A stretch of 57,438 bases of DNA from Oscillospiraceae bacterium. Its GTDB lineage: Bacteria > Bacillota > Clostridia > Oscillospirales > CAG-382. The translations under genes and the position numbers were made by a program. The first letter of the stretch is position 1. Every line of letters begins with the position of its first letter. The DNA is taken from positions 1 through 57,438 of the forward strand of contig SVTM01000014.1 in NCBI GenBank assembly GCA_015063785.1. Reading direction: 5' to 3'. This document shows, in pieces, positions 24,688 to 33,935 of this stretch. The notes beneath the pieces were generated by a model. The model saw only the letters and a list, made by a program, of their open reading frames with translations, was not told the DNA's origin and made no database searches.

Positions 24688-27537
24688 TTGGCAGAAACAA
24701 AAAACAAAAAGCCGGCTTCCGAGAGTCTTGTTCCAAAAGCAACAAAAAGAGCGGCTCAATCAAAACAAAAAAATTCTGCGCCCGAAAAAACGCAGAGCAA
24801 TAAAAAAGAACAAAAAGCTAAAACCGAGACTAAGACAAAAAAAGAAACTGCGCAACCTGCTGTTCAGCAAGAACAAACAAAGGTTAAGGAAAAAAAGCCT
24901 CTCGACGAAAACTCGATACTTTTCAATCTTTTACCTTATCTTTTGGGATTTCTCGCGGTGTTCGTTGCATTCTGCATCGCTCTCCCAAAGCAATCGGGAC
25001 TTTTCAGCTACATAACAGAATCGCTTCGTTTTCTTTTCTCTTATGCTGTGTGGGCAGTGCCAGTATTCATGCTGTACGGTGCATTCAAGCTTAAGGATGA
25101 CATGCGCCGCGGACGTGTGACACAGAAATTCGTTTTCAGCATTGTAACAACGATATTTATTTCCCTTCTCATCGGGTTGATATATATTCTCAACTCCGCC
25201 GAAGGAAAAATAATCGATCCCGTGTCAAGTACTTCTTCATACTGGGGTGCTTACGTTGGCGGTGGATTTATCGGCGACCTTCTTGGTATCGGGCTTTATA
25301 AGATCACGGGAAAAGCATCTATCTTTATTGCATCCTTCCTTGTTCTCATATTCACGATGTTCGAATTCGGACTTACACCCGAGGACATTTTCGTTTACAT
25401 TAGAGATAAGATACGCGCACGCTGCCACGATATAAAAAACAGACAACGTGTGTCCAAAAAAGAAATGCAAACATCAAACGCAGACCAAACGCCTACCCAA
25501 AGCAATGTGCAGACACAGAAAAGAACTCACACATCATACAAGATCAACCGCGACCTTGCTTATCGTCTTACCAAAAAGAACATCGACATCGATATTGACG
25601 ACAAAAAAACAAATAAGAGGTCTGTTTTTGACCGCATAGATGCTTCCGAGAACTCCAATGAAGAAGAAAAAAAGCGTATAAAAGCAGAAAACATTGCAAA
25701 CGTCAAGGCAGATATAGAAGCTATCACTGCCGCAAAGGACAGTTATATTCCCGACGAGGATGCCTTTGAAAAGAAAGAGAATCTCACCTATTCCGAAGAC
25801 AGCGCAATGCCCGGTAACGAAAGCGATCTTGCGCAGATAGACGACATTTTTGCCGATGGCGCTGTGATCGAAGCAGGCGGCATGGCAATGAATACCTCTG
25901 TTCTCGAAAAAGAGATAATCGACACCACAGAAGGCTCGGAGATTGTATCCGAACTATCCGACAGAGATGCGGACGACACGGGATTTGAAGTTTCAAACGG
26001 CAAACTCACCGTTGAATCCCGTCCCACAATTGAGGAGCTTTACAGTTATCCTGACACAGAGCTATTAAAAGCCGATCCCAATCCCACAACTTTTACCGTA
26101 ACCGAAGAACTGAAAGCCACGGCAGTGAAACTTGTAGACACACTTGCAAATTTTGGTGTCCGCACCAAGATCACTAACATAAGCTGCGGACCAACAGTTA
26201 CAAGATACGAGCTTCAGCCCGAAGTCGGCGTAAGAGTAAAGGCGATTCAAAACCTCGCCGATGACATTGCTCTTCACCTTGCGGCAAACGGAGTGCGAAT
26301 CGAAGCACCTATTCCGGGAAAAGATGCGGTTGGTATCGAAATACCGAACAAAACGGTTTCCACCGTGTATATCAGGAACCTTATCGAGAATCCTCAATTC
26401 AGAAATCTTAAAAGCCGTATTTCCGTATGCCTTGGTATGGATGTTGCAGGAAGCCCTGTATATATGGACATTGCCAAAATGCCTCATCTGCTTATCGCAG
26501 GTGCAACAGGTATGGGTAAATCGGTATGCATAAACAGCTTTATCATCAGTATTCTTTATAAAGCTCGTCCCGACGAAGTCAAATTTATCCTAATCGACCC
26601 GAAGAAGGTTGAATTCAGTCTTTACAAAGGCATACCGCACCTTCTCGTTCCCGTTGTGAACGACCCCAAGAAATCCGCCGGTGCTCTTTCATGGGCTGTA
26701 TCCGAGATGGAACGCCGCTTTGCGCTTATCGAAGAAGTGGGTGTCCGCGACATTGCGGGCTACAACGAGGTAACCAAAAACGACCCCGAAAAGCCTAAGA
26801 TGTGCCAGATCGTTATCATCATCGACGAGCTCGCCGACCTTATGATGACAGCCCGTGACGAAGTAGAAAGCTCTATCTGCCGTCTTGCGCAGAAAGCTCG
26901 TGCTGCAGGTATGCACATCGTTATCGGCACACAAAGACCCTCTGTTGACGTTATCACAGGCCTTCTGAAGGCAAACATTCCCTCGCGTATCGCCTGTACC
27001 GTTGCTTCGCAGGTAGACTCCCGTACCATCATTGATATTGCAGGTGCTGAAAAGCTTGTCGGTAAGGGTGACATGCTCTTTGCTCCCGTTGGATGCCTAA
27101 AGCCCATTCGTGTTCAGGGTTCCTTCGTCAGCGACAGCGAAGTTGAAGCAGTAACCGATTTTCTAAAGCAGAACTTTACCGCCGAATATGACAAGAGCAT
27201 TATAGATGATATCGAAAGAGAAGCAGCAAAATGCGGCGAAAAAAAGAAAGGCAAGGCAGATATTGACGATAGTGATGCTCCTGCATCAGGAAGTCTTGCA
27301 GATGCAGACGAAATGATTATGCCTGCAATTCAGGTTGCTGTCAGCGCAGGACAGCTTTCCACTTCCCTGTTGCAAAGAAAACTTTCGCTCGGATATGCAC
27401 GAGCTGCACGAATTGTTGATATTCTCGAGCAGATGGGCGTTGTCAGCGGTTTTGAGGGCTCAAAACCGAGGCGAGTACTTATAACCGAAGAACAATACCT
27501 CGAAATGAAAATGCGCCAGGATGGCTCTGAAAACTGA
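24688..27537 (+). CDS. ftsK: FtsK/SpoIIIE-family DNA translocase
   Basis: A 949-residue membrane-anchored DNA pump for chromosome segregation at division or sporulation septa. A basic Lys-rich head (1-75) is followed by four membrane segments (about 76-230), a variable linker (230-470), and the RecA-like motor with Walker A GATGMGKSV (about 604-612), Walker B IIIIDELADLM and GTQRPSVDVITG. A C-terminal gamma winged helix (about 877-944, SLLQRKLSLGYARAARIVD) reads KOPS/SRS sites in the family. Length and layout match SpoIIIE. Translation starts at a TTG (24688) five bases after AAGGTGG; the earlier in-frame sequence is untranslated leader. Confidence 0.95.
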   Translation: MAETKNKKPASESLVPKATKRAAQSKQKNSAPEKTQSNKKEQKAKTETKTKKETAQPAVQQEQTKVKEKKPLDENSILFNLLPYLLGFLAVFVAFCIALPKQSGLFSYITESLRFLFSYAVWAVPVFMLYGAFKLKDDMRRGRVTQKFVFSIVTTIFISLLIGLIYILNSAEGKIIDPVSSTSSYWGAYVGGGFIGDLLGIGLYKITGKASIFIASFLVLIFTMFEFGLTPEDIFVYIRDKIRARCHDIKNRQRVSKKEMQTSNADQTPTQSNVQTQKRTHTSYKINRDLAYRLTKKNIDIDIDDKKTNKRSVFDRIDASENSNEEEKKRIKAENIANVKADIEAITAAKDSYIPDEDAFEKKENLTYSEDSAMPGNESDLAQIDDIFADGAVIEAGGMAMNTSVLEKEIIDTTEGSEIVSELSDRDADDTGFEVSNGKLTVESRPTIEELYSYPDTELLKADPNPTTFTVTEELKATAVKLVDTLANFGVRTKITNISCGPTVTRYELQPEVGVRVKAIQNLADDIALHLAANGVRIEAPIPGKDAVGIEIPNKTVSTVYIRNLIENPQFRNLKSRISVCLGMDVAGSPVYMDIAKMPHLLIAGATGMGKSVCINSFIISILYKARPDEVKFILIDPKKVEFSLYKGIPHLLVPVVNDPKKSAGALSWAVSEMERRFALIEEVGVRDIAGYNEVTKNDPEKPKMCQIVIIIDELADLMMTARDEVESSICRLAQKARAAGMHIVIGTQRPSVDVITGLLKANIPSRIACTVASQVDSRTIIDIAGAEKLVGKGDMLFAPVGCLKPIRVQGSFVSDSEVEAVTDFLKQNFTAEYDKSIIDDIEREAAKCGEKKKGKADIDDSDAPASGSLADADEMIMPAIQVAVSAGQLSTSLLQRKLSLGYARAARIVDILEQMGVVSGFEGSKPRRVLITEEQYLEMKMRQDGSEN

Positions 27538-27560
27538 CTTGAAAACAACAAAAGACAAAA

Positions 27561-27600
27561 AACCGTTGCGAAGCCAAAAGGTTTTGCGACGGTTCTTTTG
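27561..27600 (+). terminator. Terminator of ftsK
   Basis: A stem of 27561-27575 with 27580-27594 (several G-T pairs), followed by CTTTTG. Confidence 0.7.
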
Positions 27601-27847
27601 TTAAACGTCATTTATTAGAAAGTTTATAGTATTTTTTCTTTGCACGTTCAAGCTTTACTTTCTGCTCGATGTCTGTTTATTACAAATATCTGCAGTCATC
27701 ATATCGTCGCCCGTAAAACAAGTAAGTTTACCAATCACTTTTTATATAAAACAGCCTTCCTTTTGTTAAAATCAAACAAAATCCACAACACAATTTGTAC
27801 TTTATTTTGTTTTTTCACCCAAATATGCTTTTTTTTAAAAAAAGCCA

Positions 27848-27876
27848 TTGACAAAAGTATATTTCTTTGGTATAAT
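27848..27876 (+). promoter_or_regulatory. Promoter of the tRNA cluster
   Basis: Consensus TTGACA (27848-27853), 17 bases, TATAAT (27871-27876), about 40 bases before tRNA-Met. Confidence 0.85.
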
Positions 27877-27916
27877 AAACAAGCGATGTTGAGGGACATA
27901 ACCTCACGCGAAATAT

Positions 27917-27993
27917 GGCGGAATAGCTCAGCTGGCTAGAGCATCCGGTTCATACCCGGCAGGTCATTGGTTCAAATCCGATTTCCGCTACCA
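27917..27993 (+). tRNA. tRNA-Met (CAT)
   Basis: A 77-base cloverleaf with acceptor GGCGGAA/TTCCGCT, D-arm AGCTCAGCTGGCTAGAGC, anticodon loop TTCATAC (anticodon CAT), T-loop TTCAAAT and an encoded CCA. The first pair is G-T rather than the C1-A72 mismatch of initiators, so it is elongator Met. An Ile2 tRNA with modified CAT is not excluded. Confidence 0.93.
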
Positions 27994-28028
27994 TATTCAC
28001 CGGCAGGCAGTAGTTTGTCGGTCGATGT

Positions 28029-28103
28029 GGCCCGTTGGTCAAGCGGTTAAGACACGGCCCTTTCACGGCTGTAACATGGGTTCGATTCCCGTACGGGTCA
28101 CCA
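28029..28103 (+). tRNA. tRNA-Glu (TTC), copy 1
   Basis: 75 bases including CCA: acceptor GGCCCGT/ACGGGTC, anticodon loop CTTTCAC with TTC, T-loop TTCGATT. Identical to the copy at 28162-28236. Confidence 0.95.
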
Positions 28104-28107
28104 AGAC

Positions 28108-28140
28108 GACCTGAACCGATTTTCGATTCAGGTTGTTTTT
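28108..28140 (+). terminator. Terminator between the two tRNA-Glu genes
   Basis: A 12-base stem (28108-28119 with 28123-28134, wobbles included) followed by GTTTTTCTTT. Confidence 0.75.
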
Positions 28141-28161
28141 CTTTGATAATATTTTAATAAT

Positions 28162-28236
28162 GGCCCGTTGGTCAAGCGGTTAAGACACGGCCCTTTCACG
28201 GCTGTAACATGGGTTCGATTCCCGTACGGGTCACCA
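28162..28236 (+). tRNA. tRNA-Glu (TTC), copy 2
   Basis: Base-for-base identical to copy 1 over all 75 positions, while the flanks differ. No strong promoter is visible in the 58 bases after copy 1, so it may depend on read-through of the terminator. Confidence 0.95.
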
Positions 28237-28241
28237 ACACA

Positions 28242-28280
28242 AATCCGAAGTTTCTCGAAAGAACTTCGGATTATTTTTTT
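28242..28280 (+). terminator. Terminator of tRNA-Glu copy 2
   Basis: Stem AATCCGAAGTT / AACTTCGGATT followed by A and TTTTTTT. Confidence 0.85.
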
Positions 28281-28441
28281 ATCCCCCGTTTTTTAAGTTT
28301 TCGAAGTGTTCCGCTTTGCTATCAACAAGCGAAATACAATCAAATTCCTCAAATTACAGAGTCGCACGAAAGTTCATCAGAAAGTCTGATATTGAATAAT
28401 TTAATAGAAATAGAAAAAACTTATCGTATTTCATAATTTGC

Positions 28442-28470
28442 TTGAAAACAGCGAGCGAATATGGTATAAT
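28442..28470 (+). promoter_or_regulatory. Promoter of the MBL / GH2 / ABC operon
   Basis: TTGAAA (28442-28447), 17 bases, TATAAT (28465-28470), 29 bases before the ATG at 28500. Confidence 0.75.
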
Positions 28471-28499
28471 TTAAAAAAGTGTTGCAAGGAGGTACAATG

Positions 28500-29249
28500 A
28501 TGCGCATTATATTTTTTGGCTCATCCCACGGTTTACCCGAACCCGATCGCAAATGCTCTTCAATCATGATAAAATCAGGCGATTCATGCTATTTTATTGA
28601 CATGGGTACTCCCCCACTCGATCAACTTGCAGAGCGTGGAATCTCTGTTGAAAGCGTTAAAGCGGTGTTTATCACCCACATGCACGGCGACCACACAAAC
28701 GGGCTAATCCCCTTTATTGATTTGTGCAACGGATTCTACACAAAAGCAAACCCGGAGTTTTATCTGCCCGGCAATACAGAAAAAACCGTTTCCGCAATAA
28801 AAGAATGGATCAAATGCCAAGGATGCACCTGGTTTCGTGATTTCAAATTCAATCACGTTGATGACGGATTTGTGTACCGGGACGAAAAAATAACGCTTTC
28901 TGCTTTCAGAACCGGTCATACAGACGAGTCTTTTTCGTATCTTCTTGAAGCAGAAGGAAAAAGAGTGTTTTTCTCGGGCGACCTTAAGATTCAGGAGTCT
29001 GATAACGAAGAAAACCCCGATCTTCCCGCAGAAGAATTTGACAAAGGGCTTGATCTTGCAATTCTGGAGCTTGCACATTTTAATGCGGTTGACAAATACT
29101 ATAAATTCCTAAAAGACAGAACAAATATAAATACAGTGTGCATAAATCACTATTCGAGCTTCAAGATTGCGTCGTATTATTCTCTTTGCGAACTTCTGCC
29201 GAAGCAGAAATTTGTTCTTGCGACAGACCGATTGGAATTTGAACTTTAA
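28500..29249 (+). CDS. MBL-fold hydrolase (RNase Z-like group)
   Basis: A 249-residue cytoplasmic MBL protein. The metal motif is THMHGDHTNG, followed by RTGHTDESFSY, FSGDLKI (bridging Asp present) and a final INHYSS His. This set matches RNase Z/arylsulfatase-like members, but the long exosite arm of true tRNase Z is not evident, so function is open. GGAGG lies 7 bases before the second of two tandem ATGs (28497 and 28500); the second is preferred. It is the first gene of an operon with the beta-mannosidase. Confidence 0.85.
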   Translation: MRIIFFGSSHGLPEPDRKCSSIMIKSGDSCYFIDMGTPPLDQLAERGISVESVKAVFITHMHGDHTNGLIPFIDLCNGFYTKANPEFYLPGNTEKTVSAIKEWIKCQGCTWFRDFKFNHVDDGFVYRDEKITLSAFRTGHTDESFSYLLEAEGKRVFFSGDLKIQESDNEENPDLPAEEFDKGLDLAILELAHFNAVDKYYKFLKDRTNINTVCINHYSSFKIASYYSLCELLPKQKFVLATDRLEFEL

Positions 29250-29270
29250 CATTTACAAAGGAGGAAACCT

Positions 29271-31577
29271 ATGAAAAAACAACTACTTTCGGGTATTTGG
29301 CAGCTATATGGCTACAGCGACAAAAACCCAATATTATCGTCAGAAAATATAAAAGATTGCGATATAAGCATTGCAGGAAAAGTCCCCGGTGATGTAATGC
29401 TTGATCTTTCCGAAAACGGATATTTACCCAAGGATATCTTTATGGGTATGAACACAACCAAAACCTACGATTTCGAAGGATACGGCTGGTGGTACAGAAC
29501 AAGCTTCAAAAAAAGCGAGGATTTGGGTAACGACAGATTGTTTCTTCATTTCGAAGGCGTGGATTGCATAGCCGATTACTACCTCAACGGTATCAAAATC
29601 GGAAGTTCCGACAACATGTATGTTGCACACGAATTTGACGTAACAAAAGTTATTCGGGACGAAAACATACTTGAAGTGCACATAAGTTCCGCAATGCTCG
29701 AGGCTTACAAGCACGAATACAAGGCTTTTTCTCTTGCCAATCACAGACAAAACCACTATCTTGAAACCGCTTATATCAGAAAAGCCGCCCACTGTTTCGG
29801 TTGGGACATTTTTCCAAGAGTCGTAACAGCAGGCATTTTCAAAGACGTTTATCTTATAGAAAAAGACGAGTGCTGTGTGGAACAGCTTTTCTGCTACACT
29901 TACAGCATTTCGGAAACAAAGGCTGTTCTCCGCTTTTGCTACGATCTTAAAGTTCCTTTCGGCAGAAAACTGACCTTAAACATCGAGGGGCACTGCAAAG
30001 ACTCACATTTTTCTGCGACAACAGATATTCGCTTCAAAGCAGATGTCCTTGATATTGTCGTTAACGACCCTTATCTTTGGTGGCCAAAGGGATACGGCGA
30101 TGCCAACGTTTACGACGTGACAACAACCATTCTTGAAGACGGCAAGGCAATTTCTCAGCACAAGATGACAACAGGCATCAGAACTGTAAAGCTTGATATG
30201 ACCGAAACCACAGACGGTGAAAACGGAAAATTCAGCTTTATCATAAACGGAGTTCCAGTTATGTGCCGAGGATCAAACTGGGTTCCGCTTGATGCTTTTC
30301 ATTGCCGCGACCGCGAGAGATACGAAAAAGCGCTTGATCTTTGTGAAGATATAGGATGCAACATCCTTCGTGTTTGGGGCGGCGGTGTTTATGAGCAGGA
30401 CATTTTCTATGACTACTGCGACAGACACGGCATTATGATATGGCAGGATTTTATGATGGCATGCCTTGCTTATCCGATTGACGATGATTTTCAGAAAGTC
30501 ATATACAACGAAGCAGAGGCGGTAATCAGACGACTTCGCAATCACCCCTCCATAATTCTTTGGGCAGGCGACAACGAGTGCGATCAATTTATAAACGGCG
30601 TAAATCACCTGCAAGACGTAAACATTCTTACTCGCAAAACACTTCCCCAGGCCGTGCTTGAAAACGACATGGCGCGTCCGTATCTTCCCAGCTCTCCTTT
30701 TGTTACAAAAGCATCGGGAGGCGTAGTGACAAAGATACCCGAAGCACATCTTTGGGGCGTTCGAGATTATTACAAAGCAAAATTCTATGCCGGCTCCCCT
30801 GCTTGCTTTGTCAGTGAAACGGGATATCACGGATGCCCGGCAAGAAGCTCGGTTGAAAGATTCATTACCCCCGAAAAACTGTGGCCTATCTACGACAACG
30901 AAGAATGGACACTTCATTCCACCGACTGTAAGGGCGAGAACCACAGAGTATTGCTTATGGAACAGCAGATAATTCAGCTTTTTGATTTTATTCCCACAAA
31001 TCTTGACGATTTCGCTCTTGCCTCACAGTATTCGCAGGCAGAAGCTGACAAATTCTTTATCGAGCGTATACGAGTCGGAAAACCGAAGAAAACAGGTATC
31101 ATTTGGTGGAACATTCTCGACGGCTGGCCTCAGATGTCTGACGCCGTTGTGGATTACTACTTTGAAAAGAAAAAAGCATATAACTATATCAAGCGTTCGA
31201 GCGAGCCTTTCTTTATCATGGCTGATGAAATATCCGATTGGACTTCTGACATCGTTGCTTCAAATGACACATTAATGACTGTCAAAGGCTATTTTAAAGT
31301 TTCGGATCTTGAAAGCGGAAGAGTTTTCAAAGAAGGCAGCTTCTGCGTTGATCCCAACTGCAACAAAAAGCTTTGCTCTGTTCCCGTCATGTATTCAGAC
31401 AAAGGAATGTTTCTTATTGAATGGGAGATTGACGGACAAAAATATATCAATCATTATCTCCACGGTTTCCCTGCTTTTGATTTTGAAAGTTACAAAAAAT
31501 GGAACGAAAAGCTTGAGAGCATCTACTCAAATCTTAACCAAGGAAGTGAAAAAAATAAAGACTGCAAAGAAGTATAA
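29271..31577 (+). CDS. GH2 beta-mannosidase-like glycosidase
   Basis: A 768-residue, signal-less (cytoplasmic) family 2 glycoside hydrolase. A jelly-roll N-domain (IAGKVPGDVMLDLSENGYLP, EGYGWWYRTSF, EGVDCIADYYLNG) and Ig-like domains precede the catalytic barrel. In the barrel, RVWGGGVYEQDIFYDYCDRH and LWAGDNECD (Glu436, acid/base) and FVSETGYHG (Glu516, nucleophile) are typical of beta-mannosidases; GGGxYE and the WxGxNE motif favour mannose over galactose specificity. AAAGGAGG precedes the ATG. The 3' end overlaps the ABC exporter gene by 32 bases. Confidence 0.92.
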   Translation: MKKQLLSGIWQLYGYSDKNPILSSENIKDCDISIAGKVPGDVMLDLSENGYLPKDIFMGMNTTKTYDFEGYGWWYRTSFKKSEDLGNDRLFLHFEGVDCIADYYLNGIKIGSSDNMYVAHEFDVTKVIRDENILEVHISSAMLEAYKHEYKAFSLANHRQNHYLETAYIRKAAHCFGWDIFPRVVTAGIFKDVYLIEKDECCVEQLFCYTYSISETKAVLRFCYDLKVPFGRKLTLNIEGHCKDSHFSATTDIRFKADVLDIVVNDPYLWWPKGYGDANVYDVTTTILEDGKAISQHKMTTGIRTVKLDMTETTDGENGKFSFIINGVPVMCRGSNWVPLDAFHCRDRERYEKALDLCEDIGCNILRVWGGGVYEQDIFYDYCDRHGIMIWQDFMMACLAYPIDDDFQKVIYNEAEAVIRRLRNHPSIILWAGDNECDQFINGVNHLQDVNILTRKTLPQAVLENDMARPYLPSSPFVTKASGGVVTKIPEAHLWGVRDYYKAKFYAGSPACFVSETGYHGCPARSSVERFITPEKLWPIYDNEEWTLHSTDCKGENHRVLLMEQQIIQLFDFIPTNLDDFALASQYSQAEADKFFIERIRVGKPKKTGIIWWNILDGWPQMSDAVVDYYFEKKKAYNYIKRSSEPFFIMADEISDWTSDIVASNDTLMTVKGYFKVSDLESGRVFKEGSFCVDPNCNKKLCSVPVMYSDKGMFLIEWEIDGQKYINHYLHGFPAFDFESYKKWNEKLESIYSNLNQGSEKNKDCKEV

Positions 31578-33303
31578 AACCTCATATCTTATCAAAAAAT
31601 TTCTGCCCTATTACGCCAAATATAAGGGGATTCTCATATTTGACCTATTCTGCGCCGCGCTTACCACAGTGTGCGAATTGGTTTTTCCGATAATAGTACG
31701 CAACATCACAGGTATCGCAACGGAAGATCCCGCATCACTCACCTTTTCAATCATTGCAAAAACAGGCGCACTTTATATCGTTCTTAGACTTATTGACACC
31801 GCGGCAACCTACTATATGAACGGCAGAGGACACGTTATGGGAACAATGATGGAAACAGATATGCGAACAGACCTCTTTGCCCATCTGCAGACTCTCTCTC
31901 ACAATTATTATTCCGAAACCAAGGTAGGTCAAATAATGTCGCGAATCACGTCTGACCTCTTTGACATCACTGAATTTGCACACCATTGCCCCGAAGAGTT
32001 TATTATCACAGGGCTTAAGATCATCGTCGCTTTCGTATATCTTATGACGATCGACGTGACTCTGACTCTCATACTCTTTGCTCTCTTCCCCATCATGCTC
32101 TTTGCTTCTTTAAGCTACCGCAAGAAAATGCGAGACGCTTTTAAAGAACGCAGAGCTCAAACGGGAGAACTTAATGCCCAGGTGGAAGATTCACTCCTTG
32201 GTGTTCGAGTTGTAAAATCCTTTGCCAACGAAGAAATCGAAAAAGAAAAATTTGGCAAAGGAAATAAGATATTCTTTAAAGTAAAAAAGAAATCATATCA
32301 TTACATGGCAGGTTTTCAGGCAACAACAAAACTTTTTGAAGGCCTTATGTACATATCGGTTATAATAATCGGTTCCATTTTTCTGAAGCAAGGTATTATA
32401 AAAGTTGAGGACTTTGCGGCGTATATTCTTTATATTGCGACTCTGACGACATCCATCAGAACCATACTTAATTTTTCTGAACAGTTCCAGAATGGTGTCA
32501 CGGGGCTTGAACGCTTTATCGAAATAATGGACACCAAAGCCGACATCGTTGACAAGGAAGACGCCAAAGAACTTGAAAGCGTACGCGGAGACATTGAGTT
32601 CAAAAACGTTACCTTTGCTTATCCCGGCAATGACACCGAAGTTCTTTCGGACATAAACATACATATAAAGCCGGGAGAAAACATCGCCCTTGTCGGTGCA
32701 TCGGGTACAGGAAAAACAACAATTTGTAATCTTATCCCAAGGTTTTACGACATTAACGAAGGCAGCATCACTGTTGACGGAAACGATATTCGCAATATCA
32801 AAATGAAATCGCTGCGTCGCAGCATCGGTATCGTTCAGCAGGATGTTTATATGTTCTCGGGTACAGTACGTGAAAATATCGAATATGGAAACCCGGGTGC
32901 ATCCTTTGAACAGATCAAAGACGCTGCAAAAAAGGCAGGAGCGCACGATTTTATCATGTCACTTCCCAACAAGTACGACACCTATATAGGAGAACGGGGT
33001 GTAAAGCTCTCCGGCGGTCAGAAACAGCGTCTTTCCATTGCTCGAGTATTTCTTAAAGACCCACCCATTCTCATCCTTGACGAGGCCACATCGGCCCTCG
33101 ACAACGAAAGCGAAAAGCTTATACAAAAATCTTTAGAACAGCTTTCAAAAGGACGCACCGTGCTCACTATTGCGCACAGACTTTCAACCATAAAAAATGC
33201 AGACAAAATTCTTGTTATCACCGACAACGGCATTGAAGAACAAGGAACGCACGAAGAACTATTAAAGCTCGGCGGAGTATATCACCATCTTTACAACATA
33301 TAA
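31546..33303 (+). CDS. ABC exporter half-transporter (membrane domain plus ATPase)
   Basis: A 585-residue type IV exporter. Six membrane helices (about 20-310) precede an ATPase domain with Walker A GASGTGKTT (about 384), signature LSGGQKQRLSIARV and Walker B ILILDEATSALD. It would work as a homodimer, since no partner gene is adjacent. Substrate is unknown; the neighbours suggest nothing firm. The only in-frame start that gives the usual length is the GTG at 31546, inside the GH2 gene; AAGGA sits unusually close to it, so the exact start is uncertain. The frame upstream of it is shadow. Confidence 0.88.
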   Translation: MKKIKTAKKYKTSYLIKKFLPYYAKYKGILIFDLFCAALTTVCELVFPIIVRNITGIATEDPASLTFSIIAKTGALYIVLRLIDTAATYYMNGRGHVMGTMMETDMRTDLFAHLQTLSHNYYSETKVGQIMSRITSDLFDITEFAHHCPEEFIITGLKIIVAFVYLMTIDVTLTLILFALFPIMLFASLSYRKKMRDAFKERRAQTGELNAQVEDSLLGVRVVKSFANEEIEKEKFGKGNKIFFKVKKKSYHYMAGFQATTKLFEGLMYISVIIIGSIFLKQGIIKVEDFAAYILYIATLTTSIRTILNFSEQFQNGVTGLERFIEIMDTKADIVDKEDAKELESVRGDIEFKNVTFAYPGNDTEVLSDINIHIKPGENIALVGASGTGKTTICNLIPRFYDINEGSITVDGNDIRNIKMKSLRRSIGIVQQDVYMFSGTVRENIEYGNPGASFEQIKDAAKKAGAHDFIMSLPNKYDTYIGERGVKLSGGQKQRLSIARVFLKDPPILILDEATSALDNESEKLIQKSLEQLSKGRTVLTIAHRLSTIKNADKILVITDNGIEEQGTHEELLKLGGVYHHLYNI

Positions 33304-33307
33304 AAAC

Positions 33308-33335
33308 AAAGGACGAACAAAATTGTTCGTCCTTT
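33308..33335. terminator. Bidirectional terminator
   Basis: AAAGGACGAACAA / TTGTTCGTCCTTT, a perfect 13-base stem with a 2-base centre, between convergent genes; T-runs on both strands. Confidence 0.85.
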
Positions 33336-33340
33336 TAAAT

Positions 33341-33877
33341 TTATATTTCCTTTTCCATATAAACTTCGCCCGATTCAACATCTTTCCACAAGAACTTTTT
33401 GCCGTCGAATGTAACGTAACTATGGCACGAATTTTCTTTTGGAATAGAAACAGATCCGGGATTTATATGAAGATATCCTTCGCTTTCGTCACAAAGCGGC
33501 ACGTGGGTGTGGCCGTTGAGAAGAATACAGTTCATTTCAGAGATATCGGAACGGATCTTGTGTCCGTGGGTCAGATACAAAGTTCTGTCACCGACGAAAA
33601 CGAGAGCATTTTCGGCATCAACGGGGAAATCGAGAACCATACCGTCAACGTCGCTTTCGCAGTTACCCTTGACGCAAAGAATCTCGGAAGCTTTGGGGTT
33701 GAGCATTGAAATAACCTTTTTGGGAGCATAATCCTTCGGAAGATCGTTTCTTGGGCCGTGATAAAGCACGTCGCCAAGCAATATAAGCCTTTCTGCTTTT
33801 TCATCACTGTATCTTTCAAGAAGTTTTTCGCAGTAATAAGCAGATCCGTGGATGTCGGATGCAATTAGAATTTTCAT
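33341..33877 (-). CDS. yfcE: YfcE-like metallophosphoesterase
   Basis: A 178-residue phosphodiesterase of the YfcE/MJ0936 family. All motifs are present: SDIHG (Asp8, His10), GDVLYHGPRND, GNCES, LTHGH and NGHTHVP, providing a dimetal site. The family hydrolyses phosphodiesters such as bis-pNPP in vitro, and cellular substrate is unsettled. The ATG at 33877 is preceded by AAAGGA. It is downstream of parA, separated by a hairpin, so it may be transcribed by partial read-through. Confidence 0.92.
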   Translation of the reverse strand: MKILIASDIHGSAYYCEKLLERYSDEKAERLILLGDVLYHGPRNDLPKDYAPKKVISMLNPKASEILCVKGNCESDVDGMVLDFPVDAENALVFVGDRTLYLTHGHKIRSDISEMNCILLNGHTHVPLCDESEGYLHINPGSVSIPKENSCHSYVTFDGKKFLWKDVESGEVYMEKEI

Positions 33878-33903
33878 ATTTCGTCCTTTCTGATATTTGA
33901 AAA

Positions 33904-33928
33904 TGGCTGCAACAAAATTGCAGCCATA
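33904..33928 (-). terminator. Hairpin after parA
   Basis: ATGGCTGCAA / TTGCAGCCAT with loop CAAAA, followed on the minus strand by TTTTC only; a weak or partial terminator. Confidence 0.6.
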
Positions 33929-33935
33929 TCTTTTA

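Larger units (their letters stand above)
27538..27916. other. 379-base gap between ftsK and the tRNA cluster
   Basis: It contains the ftsK terminator (27561-27600), a possible short gene remnant on the minus strand (27608-27676, see findings) and the tRNA promoter (27848-27876). Between 27680 and 27840 I see only AT-rich sequence. Confidence 0.5.

Noticed and set aside
30273..30944. 223-codon minus-strand frame inside the GH2 gene
   Set aside because: Antisense shadow, no ribosome site.
31309..31545. Upstream part of the ABC exporter reading frame
   Set aside because: It overlaps the conserved GH2 C-terminus in another frame and would give an exporter about 80 residues too long.
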